A stretch of DNA of 64,000 bases. Source: an uncultured Lachnospiraceae bacterium (GTDB lineage Bacteria; Bacillota; Clostridia; Lachnospirales; Lachnospiraceae). Positions 35,219 to 43,245 of this stretch are shown here, one piece after another. The notes beneath the pieces were generated by a model. That model saw only the letters and a program-made list of their open reading frames with translations, ran no database searches and was not told the origin of the DNA. The DNA is taken from contig CAJTWA010000006.1 in assembly GCA_910580195.1 (NCBI GenBank), forward strand, positions 51,168-115,167. The letters are read 5' to 3'. Both the position numbers and the translations under genes were made by a program. Positions within the stretch are counted from its first letter, which is position 1. Each line of letters starts with the position of its first letter.

Positions 35219-36022
35219 ATGAATATTTGTGTTTGCATGAAACAGGTACCTGATACAAATGAAATCAAGGTAGACCCTGAAACCCACACACTGGTCCGCA
35301 AAGGCGTGCCCAGCATTGTAAACCCTTTTGACACCTATGCGCAGGAGGTAGGCGTAAGGCTCAAAGAGCAGCTTGGCGGCAAGCTGATTGTAGTTTCCAT
35401 GGGGCCCGAGCAGGCAAAAGAAGCCATCAAATCCTGCCTTTCCGTAGGCGCAGACGGCGGGTACCTGATTTCCAGCCGCAGCTTCGGCGGATCCGACACC
35501 CTTGCCACCAGCTACATCCTTTCCGAAGCCATCAAGGCAATTGAGGAAAAAGAAGGGCTGAAATTCGACTTAATCCTCTGCGGGAAACAGGCAACGGACG
35601 GCGATACCGCACAGGTAGGGCCTGAGATTGCAGAGCACCTTGGGCTGCCCCAGATTACATATGCTTTGGACATTGTGGAAAAAGATGGGGAAATTCAGGT
35701 AAAACGTGAATACGATGCAGGCTACGACATGATTTCCACCAAGCTCCCGGCAGTCGTTACGGTTGTGAAGCTGCCCTATGAGCCCCGCTACCCCACCATT
35801 AAGAGCAAAATGGCTGCAAAGAAAAAGGAAATCCCAGTATTGACCGAAGCAGACATCCCATCCATCAATTTGGAACTGTGCGGGCTGAACGGCTCCCCCA
35901 CAAGGGTGAAAAAGACATATACGCCAGTCCGGGAAAAATCCGGCGTGAAGCTGGCAGGCATGGAAGCTACAGAGGCAGCAAGCGAAGTCGTGAAGCTGCT
36001 GGAAGAAGCAAAACTTTTGTAA
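35219..36022 (+). CDS. etfB: Electron transfer flavoprotein beta subunit
   Basis: Small Etf subunit of 267 residues that binds a nucleotide or flavin. MNICVCMKQVPDTNEIKVDP at the N-terminus, SMGPEQAKEAIKSCLSVGAD, LILCGKQATDGDTAQVGPEI and KLPAVVTVVKLPYEPRYPT are classic EtfB motifs. GAGGAGG precedes ATG 35219, 23 bp after the dehydrogenase stop. It forms a heterodimer with EtfA and probably a bifurcating or confurcating complex with the lactate dehydrogenase. The acyl-CoA dehydrogenase downstream could also use this Etf. Confidence 0.96.
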   Translation: MNICVCMKQVPDTNEIKVDPETHTLVRKGVPSIVNPFDTYAQEVGVRLKEQLGGKLIVVSMGPEQAKEAIKSCLSVGADGGYLISSRSFGGSDTLATSYILSEAIKAIEEKEGLKFDLILCGKQATDGDTAQVGPEIAEHLGLPQITYALDIVEKDGEIQVKREYDAGYDMISTKLPAVVTVVKLPYEPRYPTIKSKMAAKKKEIPVLTEADIPSINLELCGLNGSPTRVKKTYTPVREKSGVKLAGMEATEAASEVVKLLEEAKLL

Positions 36023-36058
36023 AAATGGGCAATGAATGGAAAGGAATGGGTGAACCGT

Positions 36059-37066
36059 ATGGGCAATCTGAGTGATTATAAGAATATATGGGTGTTCATT
36101 GAAACAGAATGTGGAAAAGCAAAAAATGTTGGATATGAACTTTTGAACGTGGCAAGGCCGCTGGCAGACCAGAAAGGCTGCCCGCTGGTAGCAGTCGTCA
36201 TTGGCAAGGACATTGAGGGCGTGGCAAAAGACGCCATTTCCTATGGCGCAGATTCCGCTATCATTGTGGACGGCCCGGAATATGAGTATTACACTACCGA
36301 TGCATTTACCAAGGCAATGGTAACATTGGTGGAAAAATATAAGCCGGAAACCTTGATGATTGGCGCAACCAACAACGGCCGCGACATGGGGCCGAGGGTG
36401 TCCTGCCGCCTGAAAACAGGACTGACTGCAGACTGCACAGGCATTGACATTGATGAGGAGAGCGGCAATATCGCATGGACCCGCCCGACCTTCGGCGGAA
36501 ACTTAATGGCAACGATTATGTGCCCAGACCACCGTCCGCAAATGGGGACTGTAAGGCCGGGGGTATTTAAGAAAGGGGCGTTTGACGAGAGCCGCACCGG
36601 GGAAATTGTAAAAGAGGAAATCCATGTAGCGCCGGAAGAAATCCGCACCACGCTGGTAGAGCGTGTTAATGAGATTGCAGAGGCAGTGAATTTGGAAGAA
36701 GCAGATATTATCGTATCTGGCGGCCGCGGGGTTGGGTCTGCGGAGAACTTCAAGCTGCTGGAGGATTTGGCAAATGAGCTTGGCGCAACGGTTGGGTGCA
36801 GCAGGGCTGTGGTAGATGCAGGATGGATGCCACATGCGCATCAGGTGGGGCAGTCTGGGAAGACTGTGGCCCCGAAGCTTTACTTTGCCATTGGGATTTC
36901 CGGGGCAATCCAGCATTTGGCTGGGATTTCCGGGTCTGATACGGTGATTGCGGTGAATAAGGATGAGGATGCACCGATTTTTGATGTGGCAGATTATGGG
37001 ATTGTTGGGAATTTGAATGAAGTTGTGCCGGCATTGACGGCGGCGTTTAAGGCACGGAAGGCATAA
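36059..37066 (+). CDS. etfA: Electron transfer flavoprotein alpha subunit
   Basis: Large Etf subunit, 335 residues from ATG 36059 (an upstream in-frame ATG at 36032 adds nine residues; GGGTGA at 36048 favours the later start). The C-terminal FAD domain is intact: SGGRGVGSAENF, GWMPHAHQVGQSGKTVAPKL, IGISGAIQHLAG, VNKDEDAPIFDVADYGIVGN. There is no N-terminal ferredoxin extension, unlike some acetogen LctC proteins. The gene ends inside the first unit of a 40-bp tandem array that repeats its last codons and stop. Confidence 0.94.
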   Translation: MGNLSDYKNIWVFIETECGKAKNVGYELLNVARPLADQKGCPLVAVVIGKDIEGVAKDAISYGADSAIIVDGPEYEYYTTDAFTKAMVTLVEKYKPETLMIGATNNGRDMGPRVSCRLKTGLTADCTGIDIDEESGNIAWTRPTFGGNLMATIMCPDHRPQMGTVRPGVFKKGAFDESRTGEIVKEEIHVAPEEIRTTLVERVNEIAEAVNLEEADIIVSGGRGVGSAENFKLLEDLANELGATVGCSRAVVDAGWMPHAHQVGQSGKTVAPKLYFAIGISGAIQHLAGISGSDTVIAVNKDEDAPIFDVADYGIVGNLNEVVPALTAAFKARKA

Positions 37067-37190
37067 AAGGGGATAGCAGGAAACTTTTAAGGTGCGGAAG
37101 GCATAAAAGGGGATAGCAGGAAACTTTTAAGGTGCGGAAGGCATAAAAAGGAATAGCAGGAAACTTTTAAAGTGCGGAAGGCGCAAAGGA
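37047..37190 (+). repeat. 40-bp tandem repeat spanning the etfA stop codon
   Basis: About 3.5 copies of a 40-bp unit; CGGAAGG occurs at 37055, 37095, 37135 and 37175. The first unit contains the etfA stop, and later ones are untranslated copies containing GATAGCAGGAAACTTTTAA-like sequence. Confidence 0.9.
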
Positions 37191-37212
37191 ATATAGGGGG
37201 TGTGGGGCGGAC

Positions 37213-37392
37213 GGCCATGCAGGGCTGCCCTTCCCCACACAAACTGGGCAACGTTCCGGCGAACTAACTGCTAACTGCAACTAAGTGATTCAGGAAAGCC
37301 TTCATCACTAAGTTTCCGTAAGCAGTGGATTTCGCCTCCACTAAGGGCGCCCATGAAGCGTTTGCTTAGGGGAAGGGCAGCCCTGCATGGCC
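37213..37392 (+). repeat. Covarying long-hairpin element, copy B
   Basis: This 180-bp element has perfect 24-bp arms at 37213-37236 and 37369-37392. Nested helices: TGGGC/GCCCA (37245/37349), GGCGAA/TTCGCC (37258/37331), ACTGCT/AGCAGT (37267/37321), GTGAT/ATCAC (37285/37304). One arm pair is T-A here and G-C in copy A, a compensatory change. It lies just after etfA, inverted relative to A. Confidence 0.92.
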
Positions 37393-37395
37393 TGA

Positions 37396-37491
37396 GTATC
37401 GGCTGGAAAAATGGTAGGCTGCTGTGAGGTATCTTTCCCATGTTGCAAATAGTTGAAGGGGTATCGGCTGGAAAAATGGTGGGCTGCTGTG
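37396..37491 (+). repeat. 65-bp spaced direct repeat next to copy B
   Basis: GTATCGGCTGGAAAAATGGT at 37396 recurs at 37461, each followed by RGGCTGCTGTG. It begins immediately after the 3' arm of copy B. The remaining bases up to 37579 before the acyl-CoA dehydrogenase gene show no clear promoter or gene. Confidence 0.75.
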
Positions 37492-37579
37492 TGGAGGTTT
37501 TACTAGTTGGCAGTGGATAAGAATTAGAATTAAGTGTTGTTGAGTGAGATTCTGCGATATGGATAAGGAGGAAGAAGTT

Positions 37580-38722
37580 ATGGATTTTAAAAGGGATGAA
37601 ATTCATCAGGATATTTTAGATATGGTACATGAGTTTGCGGTAAATGAGGTAAAGCCGTTGGCGGCGGAGATTGACAAGACGGAAGAGTTCCCTATGGAAA
37701 ATGTGAAGAAGATGGCTGAAATGGGCCTTATGGGGATTCCGTTCCCGGAAGAGTACGGCGGGGCTGGCATGGATACTTTGGCTTATATCCAGACCGTGGA
37801 AGAGCTGAGCAAATATTGCGGGACTACGGGCGTAATTGTGAGTGCGCATACTTCCCTATGCTGTACGCCGATTTACCAGTTTGGGACCGAGGAGCAGAAG
37901 CAGAAATATTTGCCGAAGTTGTGCTCTGGGGAATGGATTGGGGCGTTTGCCCTGACAGAACCCAATGCGGGGACAGATGCTTCCGGACAGAAAACGGTTG
38001 CAGTGGATAAGGGCGACCATTGGGTATTGAACGGGTCTAAGATTTTCATTACCAATGCAGGCGTGGCCGACGTATTTTTCGTGCTGGCAATGACAGATAA
38101 GTCCCAAGGAACCAAAGGGATTTCCGCATTTATCGTAGAAAAAGGGTTCCCGGGATTTTCCATTGGGAAATTAGAGGATAAAATGGGCATCCGGGCATCT
38201 TCTACCTGCGAGTTAGTTTTTGAGGACTGCATCGTGCCCAAGGAAAATTTGGTTGGGGAACTGGGCAAAGGTTTCAAATATGCCATGATGACGCTGGACG
38301 GCGGCCGTGTGGGCATTGCAGCGCAGGCGCTTGGCATTGCGGAAGGCGCTATTGAGGAAACCGTGAAATACGTGCAGGAGAGGACTCAGTTCGGCCGCCG
38401 TATTTCCCAATTCCAGAATACGCAGTTTGAACTGGCACAGATGCAGGCAAATACAGAAGCTGCAAAGCTCCTTGTGTACCAAGCAGCATGTGCAAAAGAC
38501 GACCATGAGCCATTCTCCCACAAGGCAGCGATGGCAAAGCTGGTGGCATCCAGAAATGCTTCTGACGTGACGCGCCGCTGCCTGCAGCTCTACGGCGGGT
38601 ATGGATATACCAAGGACTATCCCATCGAGCGTATGATGCGCGACGCTAAGATTACAGAGATTTATGAAGGCACATCCGAGGTGCAGATGATGGTGATTGC
38701 TGGATGGATGGGCGTAAAATAG
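37580..38722 (+). CDS. Acyl-CoA dehydrogenase (short-chain, butyryl-CoA type)
   Basis: FAD enzyme of 380 residues that interconverts an acyl-CoA and its enoyl-CoA using Etf as electron partner. Family motifs are present: GIPFPEEYGGAGMD, FALTEPNAGTDASGQ, FITNAGVADVFFVLA, the signature GFKYAMMTLDGGRVGIAAQALG, the QLYGGYGYTKDYPIERMMRD block and the catalytic glutamate in IYEGTSEVQ. AAGGAGGAAG precedes ATG 37580. It sits between EtfBA and LarA inside the lactate cluster, suggesting a role in lactate-derived carbon flow (butyryl-CoA/crotonyl-CoA or propionyl-CoA/acryloyl-CoA). Substrate length cannot be decided by eye. Confidence 0.94.
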   Translation: MDFKRDEIHQDILDMVHEFAVNEVKPLAAEIDKTEEFPMENVKKMAEMGLMGIPFPEEYGGAGMDTLAYIQTVEELSKYCGTTGVIVSAHTSLCCTPIYQFGTEEQKQKYLPKLCSGEWIGAFALTEPNAGTDASGQKTVAVDKGDHWVLNGSKIFITNAGVADVFFVLAMTDKSQGTKGISAFIVEKGFPGFSIGKLEDKMGIRASSTCELVFEDCIVPKENLVGELGKGFKYAMMTLDGGRVGIAAQALGIAEGAIEETVKYVQERTQFGRRISQFQNTQFELAQMQANTEAAKLLVYQAACAKDDHEPFSHKAAMAKLVASRNASDVTRRCLQLYGGYGYTKDYPIERMMRDAKITEIYEGTSEVQMMVIAGWMGVK

Positions 38723-38793
38723 AAAAAGGCTTTGGAACATAAAATTTTCCATGGCTGTATGCTTGGAACAAGCGAAAGGAATGGGTGATTTTT

Positions 38794-40074
38794 ATGGATT
38801 TGAAATTGCCATTTTCCAGAGAAGGCATGATGCTGCATCTGGATGAAACTTTAGATTACGAGGTTTTGGAATCTTCCATTGAATCCATGCCCAAAACTGG
38901 GAAAACAGAAGATGAGATTGTCCGGGAGGCTATGGAGCACCCAATCGGCTCCCCGAAGCTTTCCGAGCTTTCCAAGGGGAAACAGCGGGTAACCATCATC
39001 TGTTCCGACCACACAAGGCCGGTGCCAAGCCGGCATATCATCCCCTTTATGTTAAAGGAAATCCGGGAAGGGAACCCGCAGGCAGAAATCACCTTGCTGA
39101 TTGCCACAGGGTTCCACCGGGCGACCACAAGGGAAGAGCTGGTAGGCAAATTTGGGGAAGAGATTGTAGAACATGAAACGATAAAAATCCATGACAGCCA
39201 GAACATGGACGACATGGTGAACCTCGGGGTACTTCCCTCCGGCGCGCCGTTGCTGATTAACAAAATTGCAGCAGAAGCAGATTTGCTGGTAAGCGAGGGA
39301 TTTATCGAAACACACTTTTTCGCGGGATTTTCCGGCGGGCGCAAAAGCGTCCTGCCCGGTGTATCCAGTGCGGTGACAGTATTAGGAAACCACTGTTCCG
39401 CATTTATAGATTCTCCGTACAGCCGCACTGGCGTGCTGGAGAACAACCCTATCCATAGGGACATGGTTGCCGCAAGCGAGATGGCGAACCAACAGTACAT
39501 TGTCAATGTCATTATTGACGCAGACAAGAAGGTAGTGCATGCGGTGGCCGGCGATGCAAGGAAAGCACATGCCGCCGGCTGCCGGTTCCTCCAGCAGTAT
39601 TGCCAGGTAAGCCCGAAGAAATTGGCGGACATTGCCATTTCTACCAACGGCGGCTATCCTTTGGACCAGAACATGTACCAGTCCGTGAAAGGCATGACGG
39701 CCGCAGAGGCTGCGTCCAAGGACGGGAGCATTATCATCATGGTTTCCAACTGCGGGGACGGCCATGGGGGCGAAGGATTTTACCAAGCGCTGAAAAATTG
39801 TGAAAGCCCGAAGGCGCTGATGGAAGAAATCTTAAAAGTGCCGCAGGATCAGACGAAGCCAGACCAATGGGAATACCAAATCCAGAGCCGTATTTTAATC
39901 CACCACAAGGTTATTTATGTGATGTGTGAAAAGAACCGCGCCATGGCGGAGGAGATGGGCTTTGAAACAGCCGCTGACGTCAATGAAGCATTGGAGCGGG
40001 CGCTTCAGGAGAAAGGGAAGGATGCCCATATTGCAGTGATACCGGATGGGGTATCGGTTATGGTGAAAGGGTAA
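38794..40074 (+). CDS. larA: Nickel-pincer lactate racemase family protein
   Basis: A 426-residue LarA homologue interconverting D- and L-lactate with the nickel-pincer nucleotide cofactor. Residues known from Lactiplantibacillus LarA fall at the same numbers: His108 (GFHRAT), His174 (ETHFFAG), Lys184 that binds the cofactor (GGRKSVLPG) and His200 (GNHC). That numerical match also supports ATG 38794 over the GTG at 38785. LarB, LarC and LarE, needed for the cofactor, are not in this window. With an L-lactate-type permease and a probable D-specific dehydrogenase, racemisation would allow both isomers to be used. Confidence 0.94.
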   Translation: MDLKLPFSREGMMLHLDETLDYEVLESSIESMPKTGKTEDEIVREAMEHPIGSPKLSELSKGKQRVTIICSDHTRPVPSRHIIPFMLKEIREGNPQAEITLLIATGFHRATTREELVGKFGEEIVEHETIKIHDSQNMDDMVNLGVLPSGAPLLINKIAAEADLLVSEGFIETHFFAGFSGGRKSVLPGVSSAVTVLGNHCSAFIDSPYSRTGVLENNPIHRDMVAASEMANQQYIVNVIIDADKKVVHAVAGDARKAHAAGCRFLQQYCQVSPKKLADIAISTNGGYPLDQNMYQSVKGMTAAEAASKDGSIIIMVSNCGDGHGGEGFYQALKNCESPKALMEEILKVPQDQTKPDQWEYQIQSRILIHHKVIYVMCEKNRAMAEEMGFETAADVNEALERALQEKGKDAHIAVIPDGVSVMVKG

Positions 40075-40146
40075 ATTTGCATGGGTAATAGTTTGCCGAA
40101 AGGCAGATTATTGATACACATACATACAACATAATTCACTTGGAGG

Positions 40147-40184
40147 CAGCAGGCTTGCGCGGTGCGCAGGGCCTGCTGTTTTCC
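40147..40184 (+). terminator. Intrinsic terminator after larA
   Basis: CAGCAGGC (40147-40154) pairs with GCCTGCTG (40171-40178), with an inner TGCGC/GCGCA extension, followed by TTTTCCGTTTT. It ends the lactate transcript. Confidence 0.85.
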
Positions 40185-40248
40185 GTTTTGGGTGTATGGA
40201 TTGGGTGGGCGGGAAGGAAGGGAGGGGGGGGGCTGAGAGGGAGGGACG

Positions 40249-40365
40249 CAGTTCAGAGCAGGAACCTGCCCCCTGCAAACGGGACAACATTCCGGTGAAC
40301 TAACTGATGGCTCCGGCTAATGGGGCAGGAAAACTTTTATCCTTAAGCCTGTGTAAGCAGCGGGG
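40249..40365 (+). repeat. Covarying long-hairpin element, degenerate copy C
   Basis: The left arm and first core segment (CAGTTCAGAGCAGGAACCTG through GGTGAACTAACTG) match copy D nearly base for base about 216 bp away. The remainder is diverged and the right arm is absent. It looks like a partial duplication of copy D, including its purine-rich 5' flank. Confidence 0.75.
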
Positions 40366-40464
40366 GGTAATTTTATAGAGAGTGTTATTGGATGGAAGGT
40401 GGGGATGCTTTTTATTTTGGGTGCATAGATTGGGAGGGAGAGGAGGGGTTGAGAGGGAGGGACG

Positions 40465-40643
40465 CAGTTCAGAGCAGGAACCTGCCCCCTGCAAACGGGA
40501 CAACATTCCGGTGAACTAACTGCTAACTCCGACTAAGGGATTTCAGGAAAGCCTTCATCCCTAAGTCTACGTAAGCCAGGATTTCACCTCCATTAAGGGC
40601 GTCCCTGAATTGTTTGTAGGGGGCAGGTTCCTGCTCTGAACTG
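40465..40643 (+). repeat. Covarying long-hairpin element, copy D
   Basis: Perfect 24-bp arms at 40465-40488 and 40620-40643; the stem continues with GCAAAC against GTTTGT. The arm sequence is unrelated to that of copies A and B but equally self-complementary. Helices GGTGAA/TTCACC and GGGAT/ATCCC replace GGCGAA/TTCGCC and GTGAT/ATCAC. The ACTGCT helix is weakened here (AGCCAG on the 3' side). Confidence 0.88.
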
Positions 40644-40913
40644 CTGGGTATTGGCTCAGCCTGATATAGAAAGCTATAAGGATTGGCTTTACATGTTCAC
40701 AATTTAGATATTACGTTAGGCTATGTATAAAAATCCCCCAAATTTGCTAGTAGTACGAAAAGTTGCAGGACAAATGTAAGGGGTATACCACTTTTGCTTC
40801 AGATACCCCGTAGTTTTTCTTTTTTGTAGCCATATTATCTCCAAATCCACAGTATCTTAAAGATATTTTAGTTTTTCAAGCACGTTCAGGCATACATGGG
40901 ATTATTATGGAAA

Positions 40914-41128
40914 AATGCCAGCCCACAGGAAATCCCAAACGGGGAAATGCATCAATACGCAGGCAATCCCAAATGAAAAAACATACCAATATGCAGACAA
41001 TCCTAAACGGAAAAGTGTGCCAATTCATAAATATTCCCAAACGGGAAAATACCAATACGCAGGTAATCCTAAACGGAAAATTACGTCAACTTACAGGCAA
41101 CCCAAACAGAAATGTACGCCAATACACA
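40914..41128 (+). repeat. 34-bp diverged tandem array upstream of copy E
   Basis: About six units of roughly 33-34 bp with consensus CCAATACGCAGGCAATCCYA then AACGGAAAA. The unit part CAGGCAAT continues directly into the left arm of copy E (GGCAATTCCGGGCTG), so the array shares sequence with the arm. Confidence 0.85.
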
Positions 41129-41308
41129 GGCAATTCCGGGCTGCCCTTCCTCTAAGCAAACGATTCATGGGCGCCCTTAGTGGAGGCGAAATCCACTGCT
41201 TACGGAAACTTAGGAACGAAGGCTTTCCTGAGTTCCTTAGTTGCAGTTAGCAGTTAGTTCGCCGGAACGTTGCCCAGTTTGCGTGAGGAAGGGCAGCCCG
41301 GAATTGCC
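41129..41308 (-). repeat. Covarying long-hairpin element, copy E
   Basis: This 180-bp copy has perfect 24-bp arms at 41129-41152 and 41285-41308, orientation as in A. Arms begin GGCAATTCCGGG against GGCCATGCAGGG in A, with complementary changes in the opposite arm. The apical helix is GGAAC/GTTCC (41213/41232), a third compensated version of GTGAT/ATCAC. Confidence 0.92.
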
Positions 41309-41465
41309 GTCCGCCCCCAAAGAGCAGAAACCCCTCCCCGGAATTGCCGTCCGCCCCCAAAGAGCAAAACCCCCACCCCCCACACTGCCGCCCGCCCCCA
41401 AAGAGCAGAACCCCCACCCCCACACTGCCGCCCGCCCCAAAAGAGCAAAAACCCCCACCCCCTCA
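41301..41465 (+). repeat. 40-bp GC-rich tandem array after copy E
   Basis: About four units beginning GAATTGCCGTCCGCCCCCAA or CACTGCCGCCCGCCCC and ending in runs of C. The first unit overlaps the right arm and conserved flank of copy E, so the array appears to have grown from the element edge. Confidence 0.88.
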
Positions 41466-41573
41466 AAGCCTTGCAAATATCCCCAAATTATACTAGAATA
41501 ACAAACAAGGATGCAACCAACAAGCTACACAACACCAGAAATATTGAAAAGGTAAAAGGTAAAAGAAAACAAT

Positions 41574-42290
41574 ATGGATAATCCCAGGTTAAACGGAAAA
41601 AAAACATACGAGTACGTATTCGATTATTTCTCGGACCAGATCCTGTCCGGAAAGCTAAAACTAAATGACAAAATCCCCACAGAGCGGGAAATCGCAGAAC
41701 AGTTGGGGGTCAGCCGCAATTCCATCCGGGAAGTGATGCATATGCTAGAAATCACAGGCCTGATAGAATGTCTGCAAGGGAGCGGCAACTACGTCCGCTG
41801 CGACCCAGTGGAATACATGCTGAAATCCGTAAATATGGTGATGGCATTGCTGGAAATTGATTATTCTGAGATTTTCCATATCCGTACCGGCTACGAATAT
41901 GCAGCAGTCCGGCTGGCAGTGGATGCTGCAACGGAAGAAGAACTGGATGAAATGCATCAGATTTTAGAGGAAATGGAACAGCCCATGAGTGCAAAAGAAA
42001 GCGCAAAGCTGGATTTAAAGTTCCACCATATGCTGGTGAACAGCTCCCATAACCGGATACTGATACTGTACAGTTCCATGTTGGATGGCTTGCTGGACCA
42101 GTTTATTGAGAATTTCCGGGCAAAAATCCTGACAAATAAAATGCGTGCCGAACTGCTGCGGCGTTCCCATTGGGGGATTTATAATGCCCTGCGGAAACGG
42201 GACTTGCCAGAGGCGATGAAAGCATTTGACAAACATTTCAGGATTGTAGAAGCCCAGTTGGAGAAGCTGGTGCAGAAAAATGCTGAGTGA
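41574..42290 (+). CDS. GntR-family (FadR subfamily) transcriptional regulator
   Basis: A 238-residue regulator. The winged helix spans about 9-76 (DYFSDQILSGKLKLNDKIPTE, then REIAEQLGVSRNSIREVMHML) and an FCD all-helical effector domain follows (about 95-230), with likely metal/acid-binding residues in HIRTGYEYAAVRLAV, LKFHHMLVNSSHN and HWGIYNALRKRD. FadR-subfamily LldR proteins control lactate genes. The three TGG-N5-CCA sites around the lctP promoter fit this group, so it is the probable repressor of the cluster, relieved by lactate. A-rich sequence with AAAAGG precedes ATG 41574. It lies at the end of the cluster after the repeat region. Confidence 0.9.
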   Translation: MDNPRLNGKKTYEYVFDYFSDQILSGKLKLNDKIPTEREIAEQLGVSRNSIREVMHMLEITGLIECLQGSGNYVRCDPVEYMLKSVNMVMALLEIDYSEIFHIRTGYEYAAVRLAVDAATEEELDEMHQILEEMEQPMSAKESAKLDLKFHHMLVNSSHNRILILYSSMLDGLLDQFIENFRAKILTNKMRAELLRRSHWGIYNALRKRDLPEAMKAFDKHFRIVEAQLEKLVQKNAE

Positions 42291-42356
42291 GGGAACCGGC
42301 ACAATGCACTGGAAACGTAAGAAAGGCAAAAACGAGTTTAGGGAGGGCGATGCTGT

Positions 42357-42992
42357 TTGGAAAATTTTGACGATGGGGATACATTGGAAGAATTAGGAAT
42401 GGCAAAGAAAAGGGATCGTAAAATAGTGATTACAGATGAAGCTATCAGAAAAGTTCCCAGAATACAGTATAAAAATGTACCAGAAAGTGAATATGGTACA
42501 ATTCAGGAGCTGGCAAAGAACGTATTGTGGATTTCAAAAAATGAAAATAACTCAAATGAAGTTGCAATCACATACAGTATGGACAGTACAAAATATATTG
42601 AAAAAGGGGAAGGGTACATTGGGGTAGCATTAGGCAGCGAACACGAGGTTGACCCAATAAGCAGTACAATTGCCTATCATTTGGTTTCATCTGCGGAAGG
42701 ATGTATTGTCATTGTATTGCACAACCACCCATCATTATCCAATTTTTCTTTAGCAGACGTGAAATTTCTATTACAGTATGCAAGTATTAAAATGATGGCG
42801 GTTATCACCAATTTAGGGAGCATCTCATACCTTTCAAAAGGAAAGAATTATGATTATGGAGATGCAGTGGTATTGTTTAACGAGGCAGTCAGCATGAACA
42901 ATGGGGCAAAGAATTTAAAAGATTTGAAAAAAGCAGCAGATTATTTTTTAAAGAATTGCTATCAGGTGGGCATTGATTATGAGGATCGATAG
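42357..42992 (+). CDS. RadC-like JAB/MPN domain protein
   Basis: A 211-residue protein whose C-terminal part holds a RadC-type JAMM motif (VLHNHPSLSNFSLADVKF, near residues 121-139), a putative zinc-peptidase or related site. The preceding IAYHLVSSAEGCIVIVL forms the core strand and helix. The N-terminal 60 residues lack the helix-hairpin-helix of true RadC, so this is a stand-alone JAB protein of the type found near mobile or defence genes. The start is TTG 42357 with AGGGAGGG upstream. Spacing to the next small gene is 14 bp. Function unknown. Confidence 0.78.
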   Translation: MENFDDGDTLEELGMAKKRDRKIVITDEAIRKVPRIQYKNVPESEYGTIQELAKNVLWISKNENNSNEVAITYSMDSTKYIEKGEGYIGVALGSEHEVDPISSTIAYHLVSSAEGCIVIVLHNHPSLSNFSLADVKFLLQYASIKMMAVITNLGSISYLSKGKNYDYGDAVVLFNEAVSMNNGAKNLKDLKKAADYFLKNCYQVGIDYEDR

Positions 42993-43006
42993 GAAGGAGA
43001 TAATTT

Positions 43007-43183
43007 ATGGAAGAACATACCATTTTGAGTGAACGGCTGGAGGAACAATTAAAGGCCGTAGAGTGGGCAAAAGCAGAACAGCAAAGGCTTTTAAAAGAAA
43101 AAGGGGAGCGTTTGTCGAAAGAATTAATGGGAAAAATGACGCCGTTTATTTTAAACCAAAAAAATGCGGAGCGACATCCTTAA
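43007..43183 (+). CDS. 58-residue coiled-coil-like small protein
   Basis: A small charged protein (MEEHTILSERLEEQLKAVEW... KEKGERLSKELMGKMTPFIL, ending AERHP). AGGAAGGAGA precedes ATG 43007 at good spacing, and the gene follows the JAB gene by 14 bp, so it is probably translated in the same operon. The sequence is strongly helical with heptad-like Leu/Glu/Lys pattern. No family is recognised; it may be a partner of the JAB protein. Confidence 0.6.
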   Translation: MEEHTILSERLEEQLKAVEWAKAEQQRLLKEKGERLSKELMGKMTPFILNQKNAERHP

Positions 43184-43245
43184 ATAAGGAAAGTGATGAA
43201 AAAGAAGCAGCCACAATAGAAATTGAACCATATCAGAGGTGTACC

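Larger units (their letters stand above)
40185..41573. other. Repeat-dense region between larA and the GntR regulator
   Basis: Nearly 1.4 kb with no supported gene. It contains hairpin elements C, D and E, a G9 run at 40224-40232, a 34-bp tandem array before E and a 40-bp array after E. Between D and the array (40650-40910) I see only A/T-rich sequence without a clear signal. Open frames here repeat with the DNA and lack ribosome sites. Confidence 0.7.

Noticed and set aside
33487..37392. Composite transposon formed by elements A and B
   Set aside because: No transposase lies between or near them, no target-site duplication is seen, and the elements also occur singly elsewhere in the window.
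40907..41250. Two overlapping open frames with NPKR/NPKRK-like repeats
   Set aside because: They translate the 34-bp tandem array and then run into hairpin element E; no ribosome site or codon preference supports them.
40914..41465. Possible CRISPR array
   Set aside because: Units are adjacent and diverged with no spacers of uniform length between exact repeats, and no cas gene is present.
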